Source: Rhabdophis nuchalis
Lineage: Eukaryota > Chordata > Lepidosauria > Squamata > Natricidae
Length of the DNA stretch: 64,000 bases
Assembly (NCBI GenBank): GCA_039707465.1
Contig: CM077649.1
Span: forward strand, 11,530,501-11,594,500
Direction: 5' to 3'
The notes under the pieces are model-generated. The model saw only the letters and a list, made by a program, of their open reading frames with translations, did not search any database and had not been told where the DNA came from. How positions within the stretch are numbered: position 1 is the stretch's first letter; every line of letters starts with the position of its first letter. Made by a program: the position numbers and the translations under genes. Below, piece by piece: positions 33,301 to 45,300 of this stretch.

Positions 33301-36300
33301 TTTCCACCCTTTGCTTCTTGTTCTGCCCTCAGGTGTTTTGGAGAATAGTTTGACTCCCTCTTCTTTGTGGCAACCTCTGAGATATCGGAAGACTGCTATC
33401 ATGTCTCCCCTGGTCCTTCTTTTCATTAAACTAGACATATCCAGTTCCTGCAACCGTTCCTCATATGTTTTAGCCTCCAGTACCCTAATCATCTTTGTTA
33501 CTCTTCTCTGCACTCTTTCTAGAGTCTCTACATCTTTTCTACATCGTAGCGACCAAAGCTGAATGCAGTATTCAAAGTGGGGCCTTAACAATGCCTTGTA
33601 AAGTGGTATTAACACTTCACATGATCTTGATTCTATCCCTCTGTTTATGCAGCCTAGAACTGTGTTGGCTTTTTTGACAGCTGCTGCACACTGCTGGCTC
33701 ATATTTAAATGGTTGCCCACTAGGATTCCAAGATCCCTCTCACAGTTACTACTATTGAGCAAGGTACCACCTATACTGTACCTGTGCATTTTGTTTTTCT
33801 TGCCTAAATGTAGAACCATATTTTTTTCACCATTGAATTTCATTTTGTTAGTGTTCAAGATTTTCAAGATCCTTCTGTATCTTAAGCCTATCTTCTGGAG
33901 TGTTGGCTATTCCTGCCAGCTTGGTGTCATCTACAAATTTGATGAGTTCCCCATTTATTCCCTCATCCAAATCATTGATGAAGATGTTGAAGAGTACTGG
34001 GGCTAAAACAGAGCCTTGAGGTACTCCACTGCATATTTCCTTCCATGTAGATGCAGTTCCATTGAGGACTACACATTGAGGGCAGTTGGTCAGCCAGTTA
34101 CGAATCCATCTGGTGGTGGTGCTGTCTAACCCACATTTTTGTACTTTATCTAGTAGTAGGTTATAGTCTACTTTATCAAATGCCTTACTGAAGTCCAAGT
34201 AAACTATAATGATGGCATTCCTCTGGTCCACTAATTTGTCACTTTGCAATAAGATTAGTCTGGAATGATCTGTTTTTGACAAACCCATGTTGGCTTTTGG
34301 CTATTACTTTGTTTACTTCTAGGTGTTCACTAATTCATTGCATTATCTTTTCCAGAATCTTCCCTGGTTAGGTCAGGCTGATAGGTCTGTAGTTTCCTGG
34401 ATCTATTTTTTTCCTTTTTTGAAGATAGGAATGGGAGATTTTAACTACCCTGACATCAACTGGGAAACAAACTCTGCCCCAAGTGGAAGATCCAATAGGT
34501 TTCGAACAAACCTAGCAGACAACTTTGCTTCCCAAAAGGTAGAGAAGGGAACAAGGGGATCAGCCATATTGGACTTAATTCTCACTAACAGAGAGGAAAT
34601 GATACAAGGTGTTGAAGCTACAGGAACCTTGGGGGCAAGCAATCATGCAATACTGGCATTCAACATTATGCAAACAAAAGTAGTAGAACTAAGACAAACT
34701 AGAATATTGGACTTTAAGAGAGCTAATTTCAATAAACTTAGAGACAGCTTGGGAAGGATTCCATGGATGAGAATCCTCAAGGGGAAAACAACTCAAGAAG
34801 CTTGGGAAATTTTGAAAAGTGAGATTATAAAAGCCCAGTCTAGCACAATATCAATGAAGAAGAAAAATAACATCTCCCAAAAGAAACCAGCATGACTGAA
34901 TAAATAACTCTCTGACAAATTGAAAGATAAAAAGGATAAGTATAAAAAATGGAAAGAGGGACAAAACTAACGCAGAATATCAGCAAATAGCCTGAGCCTA
35001 TAAAGATGAAGCGAGGAAAGCTAAGGCTTACAATGAAGAAAGGCTTGCCACAAAAGTAAAAAATAACGGAAAAAAAACTTCTTCCAACATGTTAAAAACA
35101 AGAAAAAAGTCAAGGAAACAATTGGTCCATTGCTGGGAGAAATCGGCAAGAAGGTGACAAGCAACAGGGAGAAAGAAGAACTATTTAACTCATTTTTTGC
35201 ATCTGTCTTTACACAAAGAGAAAAAAACAGTCCAACAGTCCAACCTATCAAAAACAGCACCACAAAAATCAAATTAGGAACACACGCTGAAATATGGAAG
35301 AAAATGGTAAGTGAGCACCTTTCTACCTTAGAAGAGTTAAAATTACCAGGACTGGATGGATAACACCCCAGGGTTCTGAAGGAACTGGCAGACGAGATCT
35401 CAGAACCACTGAACTATAGACTATGTCTAGTTTGATGAAGAGAAGGACCAGGGGAGACATGATAGCAGTGTTCCGATATCTCAGAGGGTGCCACAAAGAA
35501 GAGGGAGTCAAACTTTTCTCCAAGACACCTGGGGGCAGGACAAGGAGCAATGGGTGGAAACTAACCAAGGAGAGAAGCAACTTAGAACTAAGGAGAAATT
35601 TCCTAACAGTAAGAACAATTAACCTCTGGAACAGCTTGCCTCCAGCAGTTGTGAATGCCCCAACCCTGGAAGTCTTTAAAAAGATGTTAGACAGCCATTT
35701 GTCTGAAATGGTATAAGATTCCTGCCCATGCAGGGGGTTGGACTAGAAGACCTACAAGGTCCCTTCCAACTCTGCTATTGTATTGTATATCTTTTGGGAG
35801 CTGTTATTTTTCTTCTTCATTGATATTGTGCTAGACTGGGCTTTTATAATCTCACTTTTCAAAATTTCCCAAGCTTCTTGAGTTGTTTTCCCCTTGAGGA
35901 TTCTCATCCATGGAATCCTTTCCAAGCTCTCTCTAAGCTTATTGAAATTAGCTCTCTTAAAGACCAATACTCTAGTTTGACTTAGTCTACTACTTTTGTT
36001 TGCATAATGTTGAATGCCAGTATTGCATGATTGCTTGCCCCCAAGGTTCCTGTAGCTTCAACACCTTGTATCATTTCCTCTCTGTTAGTGAGAATTAAGT
36101 CCAATATGGCTGATCCCCTTGTTCCCTTCTCTACCTTTTGGGAAACAAAGTTGTCTGCTAGGTTTGTTAAGAACCTGTTGGATCTTCCACTTGGGGCAGA
36201 GTTTGTTTCCCAGTTGATGTCAGGGTAGTTAAAATCCCCCATTACTTTATGGTGTGCTTCCTACATACCTAGCTAACTAGCAAAAAGTTCCATCTACTTC

Positions 36301-39300
36301 CTCTGCTTGGTTGGGTGGCCTACCTATGGCAATGTCATTCCCCCCCCCCCCCTTTAATATTGGTCCAAATGCATTCAAGGTAGTTTTCATCATTGTGCTC
36401 TGTTTCTGTAGAGATTGCTGGCTGTAGCAAAGCTGGCTGGAGAAGTCTGGGAGCTGAAGTCGATCAGACTTAAAGTTGCAAAGTTTGCCCACCCCTGCTG
36501 TAGATTATAACTTCATTTTAAAATACAAAGATTGTGTGTGCATATGTTTGTGTAGCAAACTCAATTTTGCAGGTCAGGTTGCCTGTAATGACATTTTGGA
36601 TTTCAGACCTACCTGCCTCAATCAACAGGACAATAGCAGGAAGTTGGTGGTCAGAAGGTCTTAAGGGCATCAAGCAGCTTATAAATGAATTTGAAGCTTT
36701 CTCAGTGATTATGAAGGAAACTTTCTTAAGCTGAAAAGGGAATTTCTGCTTTTCTTCTCTGAACAAGTGATCATCTGTCAAGTCTAAGGAGGTTGGCTGA
36801 CCAGCAAACTTAAGCTATGAAGCATGAGAGCTACCCAGGGTTTTAAGATGGGACCATAAAAATCAATCAGTCAATCAAATATGTACTTACTTAGATACAG
36901 CACATACATGGGCCGGTTGCATTAATGGAAATAAAAATATGCCACATGTTGGAGCTTTTATTTTAGTATTATTTTTTAAAAATCTCAATAAAACAAACAA
37001 GTGAAGCAAAGGGACATGGTCTTTCCTGCTACCTATAACTTAAGATGACATTTGCAAACTATTTCAGAATTATTATCTTCCATCTAAATATTATTTTGTT
37101 TTAGCTGGTAAATATTGCTACTTCAAAAGATTTTTAAAAATGATTGGTAACTATAGAAGCTCCTTTCTGAGCAGTTTATAAATATTTAAACTAAATAATT
37201 CTTTTCAGTAATTCTTTTCAGTGGCTTGTTGTAGCTTCAGTAACCCGTGACTATATAACTACTGCTTTTAGGCTGGTCAATATATTGCAATTAGAATGAA
37301 TTATGCAACTTAATTTATAGAAAGAGATCTTAATTTGCTTCATGCAATTTTCTATGCTAGTTAAAACTCAATAGCTGAAGTTTTTTTTTCTGACAAAAAG
37401 ATTTGTCAGAATCTTTTGTCTGTTTGTTTGTCCATCTTTGTTCATGAAAACAGCTCCCTGATCGCTAAATCTTTATCCCCCATATTTTTGGAAGACCAGT
37501 ATTAATTCACATGGGAAATAGCAATTAACAAAGTCTATGCTCACATATCAGGTCAGTTTTGATACACGTTTCATTGATATATATCCATGATTCCATTCAT
37601 TTCTCTTTGTGTAATGTTTTCATCTTTTTATCTTCATCTTTTTCTTTTTATCTCTGAAAAGAAAAGAATATTTTTCTTGGTCTTTAATTTTTATGTTATT
37701 TTATCAATATTTATAGATTTCCAAATATAATTATGAGGATGCCTTTCATTAAGGACAGTGTTAGGATTACATTATAATAATAGTCTAAGCCAGCGATGGT
37801 GAACCTTTTTTGGCTCGCGTGCCATAAGTGGGGGGAGCGCAGGGGAGTCATGCGTAGCATGCCTCACCCATAATGTAATACGCAACACCCCCAGTGTGCA
37901 TGCGCGCATGGCAGGCACGACTCCCCCCCCCCATTTTTTGCATGCTTTTTTCGCCCTCTCCAAGCTTCAGAGGCTTTATAGGAGCCTGGGGAGGGCAAAA
38001 ACAGCCTCCCCCGCCTCCCCAGAGGCCCTCCAGACTCTTCACGGGAGGGCAAAAAAAGACTCTAAGAGCAAACCAGAAGCCTCCTAAAGGTCCCTGAAGA
38101 CTCCGGAGGGCTTAAAATGGCCCTATGAGCAAATGGTTTGCCCAAAGAGCCATTTTTTGCGCTCTGGAGGCTTCAAGGTGTTGATCACCATCTTTAAAGT
38201 GCTCCATGGCACGGGACCAAGCTATCTGCGAGACCGCATCCTACCTCATACATCCCTGCGGCCGATTCGCTCCCACAGAGAGGGACTTCTCCGGGTGCCG
38301 TCCACTAGGCAATGCCAGCGGGCGACGCCCAGGGGAAGGGCCTTCTCTGTGGTGGGCCCAACCCTCTGGAACGACCTACCCCCCGACCTCAGAACAACCA
38401 CGGACCTCCGCACCTTCCGCCAGAAATTAAAGACACTCCTGTTCCATCAGGCCGGTTTGGCCTAAGTTATTTACCTAGCCTTCAGTCTGTATTATAAATT
38501 GTTTTAATTGGGTTTTTAAGGGATTATGTTTTAACTATTTAAATTTTAGCACAGGGATAATCTATTTAATTCAATATTAATTATTTATATTTTGTATTGT
38601 GTTTGTTTTAAACTTCCTGTGCACCGTCCCGGGTCCCTTCGGGGAGAGGGTGCGGTTATATAAATTTTATAAATAAATAAATAAAATAAATTCAGGAAAG
38701 CTCATGAAGCCTCTGGAGGGCCTCCGGGGGGGGAGGGCAGGGAGGCTCTTTTTGCCCTCCCCAGGCTCCTATAAAGCCTCTGGAGTCTGGGGAGGGCAAA
38801 AAATGGCTTTGAAAAAGGCTGAACTCAGCTGGCCAGCGTGCGCATGCGCGCTGGCCAGCTGACAGGGCAACCCCTTACGTGCCCTGACAAATGGCTGTGC
38901 GTGCCACCTGTGGCCTTAAGCATCTCAGGCCTTAAGCAGTAAAATATGTTCCTTGAAAAATCCATGAAGTAACAGGAAATAAAATTAATCTGGATTAATT
39001 GTCATCTGAAAAAATATGGGCTTTTGTTTGAGGCCTCCAAAGACTAGGGAAGCAAGGGCAGTACCATCTGAGACTTGCTTTTTTTCTAATAAGAAAATGA
39101 GCTTTCAAGCCACAGAGCAGATATTTGTTCTGGCATAAAGTATCTCTCTTTTCAGGCAGTTGGAGAACTGCTAAGTGTATGTTGGCAGTCCCTTGCTCTT
39201 GATAAGTGCAAAGCCTCAAATAAATTGAAAGTTTATGCTCTTATCAGAATATTTGAAAAAAAATATTGTGTTACTGCATATGCTTTGTACTTTTTAAGTG

Positions 39301-42300
39301 TACTTATATCGTACTGTAATGGGAAATGATAGCTTAAGTGACTTTAAATATAAACAGTTCTGTTATACACCATCCATTTCTTCAAATCAAAGTTATTAAA
39401 TATATTTGTTTTGCTATACTTAAAATGTATTTCCAATACTCACTTGGAAATAAAAAGTCAGTTGGGAAAAAAATCAGAGGACTGGGCCAGAAATTTTTAT
39501 AATGGGCTAATAGAATCAATTATATCCAGATTTTTCAATATATCTCAGATCTTTCCTGCAATGAAAAACCTTACATAGTCAAAATGTTTATCAACTGAGA
39601 AAGTTCTGCTTGTTTAGCTAATTGAAAAGAGAATTCTCAAATGATAATCCTGTCATTTAATAAGTCATGATACTGATTAATTCTTTTTTCCTGTAGTCAA
39701 CCTTTTTATACCTACCGCCCACTTTTGTATCTCTGTTAGTAGTAAAATCTTCTAACTGCCCACCGGTTCCACAGTCATGGTGATTTATAACGTAGGGAAG
39801 TCAATTAAATTTAAAAAAGGAAAATGCTTCAGTATCAGACAAAACCCCTACTGCCCACCATAAAAGCTGGAACACTAGTAGGGACCAGGTTGACTACCAC
39901 TGCCCTAGGCTATGGGATGTATGAGATCACTATGTATTCTGGAGCTATATAGGACAGGGGTCTCCAACCTTTGCAACTTTAAGTCTGAAGGACTTCAGCT
40001 CCCAGACTTCTCCAGCCAGCTTTGCTGGCTGGAGAAGTCTAGGAGCTGAAGTCTTTCAGACTTAAAGTTGCAAAGGTTGGAGACCCCTGACATAGGACAC
40101 TCATCAAATATCTATTTCTACAGCATTCATCTTTACATTTCTTCATTCAAATCCAATTCTCATTTCCATATAATGAAATGAGAAAAAGCCCCCCAACAAG
40201 TAATTTCTGTATCTTATATCCTTATCTCCACTTTTCAATCATTCTGTGGTGAAATTAATGGAAGATATTATACTTAGGTTTCTTAAGTATAACATCTTCG
40301 ATGATTAATTTCACCACAGAATTTTCATTCGTTTTCCTTTATTTCACTTATTTCCTTCCTTATTTCTAAGAGTGAATCTTCAGAGGAAATTTTTGGTGCT
40401 ACCAAATGATCTGTCTGAAATTTGGAACTTTTCATCCCCTCATAACTTTCACCAATTCTCTAAAATCTTTTTATCATAAACAATAATATTTTAAGTCGAT
40501 TTCTTTGTATGAATGGGTATGCTGAAGAAAAACCTGAGCTGCATTTAACTAGTAACCATTCTAAGTCATTCTTAGGTTTCTAGATGGAACAATATTTTTT
40601 TCAGACTTTTATCTCACTCTTCCCATCTATTACTATCAGATGAGCAACACTCCCTCTCTCAATTTCATTCTGATTAATTAATTCTGATTAATCTATTAAT
40701 TAATTAATTTAGATGTAGATGTATTTCTTTCCATGGATAAAATGTATGAGCTGTCTATGGGTGTTTCTTTTAACTGGTATCCTTATAAAAGAATTGTCAG
40801 AAATCACATTGAGCTTGCATATAATAAATTCTTTCCTGCTCATATTAGAAGTACACTCTCTTCTTTCTTATTTTGTTCTTGGGTGTTACCTTATGCCAGC
40901 AAAGAGACTATTTCTGACTTATCTATATCAGGGGTCTCCAACCTCCGGGCTGAAGACCAGTACCTCACTTTGTGCACTTGCCACACAAGTGGTGGGCACA
41001 AAGCTTTCTTTGTGCACGTGCGGGATTAAGTTGCACACACAAAACCACCACTTCGCTACTGCTGCTGCTGCTGGTGGCCCATGGAACCAGAAAGGTTGGG
41101 GACTGATGATTATGTTTGTTGTAAAGAATTTTATTGGTTTTAAAACATTTATGTGGAAAAGGTAAAAAGGTACATAGAAAATTTTGGTAGCTCCCATGCT
41201 AGTAGTAGAAATCCCTCCAGATCTCACAGTTTTACAATTTTAAAAATGACATATAAAAGATAAGCATAAACAGAATCCTTACTTTATATCAACCGTATGT
41301 TCAATCATCTCTTTCTTTGTCACTTTCTACTATATCAACAATTACAATAATATTTCAAATACAATTATTTTTGTGACCTGAGCCTTTTCGATATTGCTTC
41401 CTCCTCCCTGTCCCCAGCTGGAGCCCCTTTCCCATATCTTGTACATTGCTGCCTTTCCCCCCGCCTCTGCTATCTTCGTCCTCTAGGACAGGGGTCCCCA
41501 ACCCCTGGGCCGCGGACCGGTGCCGATCCGTGGCTTGATAGGAACTGGGCCGCAGGGAGGAGGGGGCAGCCCCCTGGGCAGAGCGCATGCCGGGGGCGGG
41601 AGAGCACAGGCACGGCCACTTGCGCCATTGGGGATAATATCATGATGAAAAAAGAAGCCCCTAAAAAACTCAAGTGAAGCTTGGAGGAGACAATGAAGGA
41701 AATGCAATTGTTTCATAGGGTTTCACCAATGCTGCACACAGGTAATAAAAGAAAGGGGGCACAGAAAGAGGAAGAGCCCCTTCCCCAATGTATGCATGCG
41801 CCGCCTGTTCCCCCTCCCCCCTCCATGCCGGCCGAGCCATGCAGAATTTGTTTAACATGAAACTGGTCCCTGGTGCCAAAAAGGTTGGGGACCCCTGCTC
41901 TAGGAGAGAAGAATGTTTTTTAATAAAGGCTTCAGCCTCTTCCACTGTCTTAATTCTAATTCTGCTTCCCTCCCAGAAAATCAGCATTTCCTCTGGCAAT
42001 AACCATCTAAACCAAATTCCTCTATTATATAGTTTTTTTTGATAAGGAAGAATACTTCCTCCTTCTTTCTCTTATTTTTTCGGGATTTGCTTTAGAATAG
42101 TAATTTCTTTATCTTGATATTTTAAAGGTCTCTCCCTTTGGGCCCCTAACACCTCATCCCTCATGGTCCTCCTGAGAAATTTAACATGTACCTCTCTTGG
42201 AACATTATGGGTTCTAGCATATGCTGAATTAATTCTATAAACCAGGTCCATATCCCACAACAGCTTTTCTTTGTCTCTCTTAAGGTATTCTGCTAAAATT

Positions 42301-45300
42301 GTGCTCATAATATCTTTAAGATCTTCATTTTCTGTCTCTGGTAGGTTCTGGAACCTGAGAAAAAAAGACGTTCTTTCAAATTCTATTTTGGCCATAAAGT
42401 TTTCCAATTCTAAATTTCCCTTTCGGACCTCCTTAACCTCTTCCCCCATCCCAGCTGCTCCCTCCTCTAGCACCACAATTCTTTGTCTATTTTCTGTTAT
42501 ATTATGTACTCCTCTGAGTTCGTCTTTGAGATCTGCCACCTTCTTCCTCAGTTCGTTTTGACCTCTCATAATTTGGTTGACAGATAATTCATTTGAACGC
42601 TCTCTGGCCACTTCTTTTTGTAACAATAAGGTAATTTTCAGTTGTTGCGTGCTTGGACTAGAAGTTGCTGAAGCGGGGCCCGATAGTGACTTGCCCGTTG
42701 GTGGTTTCTTAGGTCCCATTGTCTAAGTTCAGAGATGATAAATCTTTGCAAAGAAAAATGGCGCCAGTGGAGCAGACAGCCGGTCCGGTCCAAGGTGGGA
42801 GGCAAATCCGAAAGTAAAAAGTTATTTCTCCTTCACTGTTCCAAGAGAGAGATCCAGAGCTCCCTCACGGAGAGTATTTAAAAAAAACAACCCAGAGATT
42901 TCCCACAGGTGGTTTCAAAAGACAGACTTCATTTATAAGTACAAAAACGAGAAGGAAGGGGAGCCATTTTAACTCCTCCTTTTCGCAGGGAGAAGAGCAG
43001 AAGTTCCGATTTTTAAAAATAGTTCAGGAAGCTCCTCTTGCAACTGCGATTTCAATCTTTCTCACATAGTTAATTCAAGTGGCCGGTCAGCCCAATGTGG
43101 AGAGAGATAGTTTAAATGCCGCTTTGTCCGAGGGAGGGGTTAAAGAAAAGAAAACACCACCATCTAATCTTCGTTTAAATAGATTGAATAGAAACTTAGA
43201 ATAGTCTGCTGCTTATCTGTTACCGATAATTAAGGAGATTAGGAAGGATCCTCCACCACCAACATTTCAGCCACACTTCCTTTGATTAACTTGCTTCTCC
43301 CGGAGCCCATTCGGCGAAGGGGCAAGCATGCCCCCCCTTCTGCTCCCCGGCTCCTGGGGCGAAGCTGGAAACACCCCCACCTGCTGCCACCATGTCTGGG
43401 GGGTTCCAGCAAGCCGCCCTACGGCAGGGGACCCCTCCAAGGCCCCCTGTGCTCCTATACGGAGCCCACCGAGGAGACAAGCGGCAGATGAAACATCCGT
43501 CGCCTACAGAGATCAGAAGTAATTTCGGACTGATGATTATGTTTGCATATTGTAAAAGTTTAATATCTTCTTTGTTGAGAAATATAAATGCAAAAACAAC
43601 TAATATTTTATTCAAAACATTGGCCAATGCTTATGCCAGTTCATCAAAATATCTAATACATATAACTTTATTTTAAATAGCTTTATTTGAACAAAAATAA
43701 TGTTCAGATTCTGATATTTTTGTCTCTTAGGTGCTGGTGATCAGAGCCTTTTCAGTTCTCTGTATCCAACACTTTCTCAGCAGCTCCCCAAAGAGCCCAT
43801 GGAATGGAGACGGTAATACATTTTTTCTTCATTGTTCATATATTTACCGCATGTAGATTAATTTACTGTACAAATACAGTCTATTCAAACATACAATCAA
43901 AACATCAAGCAATAATTTTCCTTATGAAATAACAGTTAAATGTTATTTAATCTCTTGACACTAGTTGAGATAAGACCAAAGCTAAGGAGGAAGTGACATG
44001 GCAATATAACTTACTTACAGTATATGCTTCTTTATTGTATTTAAAATAGATAAGTAGAACTAAAATGAATTCTAGCTTCAATTCAGTAAATCTTCAGATA
44101 TATCATATACAAAAATGTTACTTGTTAAAATAATTAAATGAAAAAAATTTAATTGAAAAAAGGCATGGATATTTCAATGCATGTGTCTATGTTTTGGAAA
44201 AACATTTGAGAATAATAAACAACTAATAGAGCATTTTCTCTTTCATTATATACTTCTATAAATTTTAAAGGTTTTTATAACAAAATTATATGAAATTTTG
44301 TAAATTTGCATGACACGTCACATAAATTATTAAATCTGCATATCCAAACATTTCCTTCTTACCTTTTCTATAAATATTTATCTGCATGCTGTCTGTTGTT
44401 CTTTTAGCTTTGTTTAATACACATGTAGGAGATCAGGTTGAGCTGGAGGGCTGGATTAAATGCACAATCAGTTTGAAGTCATTGTGTAGCCATACGAGAC
44501 CTAGTCCACACCCCACCCCCACCCCCGTGAATTTCATTGACCCTTATTTAGCACAAATTTAGCTTTAGTTTATAGAGTTTAGAGTTTACTGGTTTTTTAT
44601 ACCGCCCTACTCCCGAAGGACTCAGGGCGGTGTACAGCCAAAATAAAAACAAATATATAAATATATAAGAACAAATATATAAAAGTTATATATTTTAAAA
44701 GCTTTTAAAGACATAATTAAAATATTGGCCGAAACGTGGAAAAAACCCAAACTAACCCTGATTAAAATAATAAAAATTTAAATTTAAAAATTTAAATTCA
44801 AAAAATTTAAAATTATGCTTTATGCCAGCCCGGTTTGTTGAAAGAGAAAGGTTTTGAGACCGCAGCGGAAGGTGCGTAAGTCAGGGATAGTTCTTAATTC
44901 CGGGGGCAATTCGTTCCAGAGGGCAGGTGCTCCCATGGAGAAGGCTCTCCCCCTGGGTGTCGCCAGTCGCCATTGTCTAGCCGACGGCACCATGAGAAGA
45001 CCCTCTCTATGGGAGCGTACGGGCTGGTGGGAGGCTCTTGGTGGCAGAAGGCAATCTTGTAGGTACCCAGGTCATGAGCCATGGAGCGCTTTAAAGATGG
45101 TAACCAACACCTTGAATCGCACCCGGAAAACCACCGGAAGCCAGTGCAGCTTGTGCAGGACGGGTGTTACATGGGAGTGTCACGTCGCCCCCATAATTAC
45201 CCGTGGGGCCGCATTCTGGACCAGTTGAAGTCTCCAGGTGCTCTTCAAGGGGAGCCTCATGTAGAGAGCATTGCAATAGTCCAGATGGGAAGAGACAAGG

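Larger units (their letters stand above)
41119..43527 (-). mobile_element. Full-length HAL1-like (L1 ORF1-only) retroposon
   Basis: Flanked by the 18-bp duplication GACTGATGATTATGTTTG at 41101-41118 and 43528-43545. In its own 5'-3' sense it has a GC-rich 5' UTR (43527-42720), an ORF1 frame, and a 3' UTR with CCAATAAAATTC near the end. No endonuclease or reverse-transcriptase sequence is present. A GC-rich hAT (41489-41897) interrupts the 3' part of ORF1. Confidence 0.87.
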
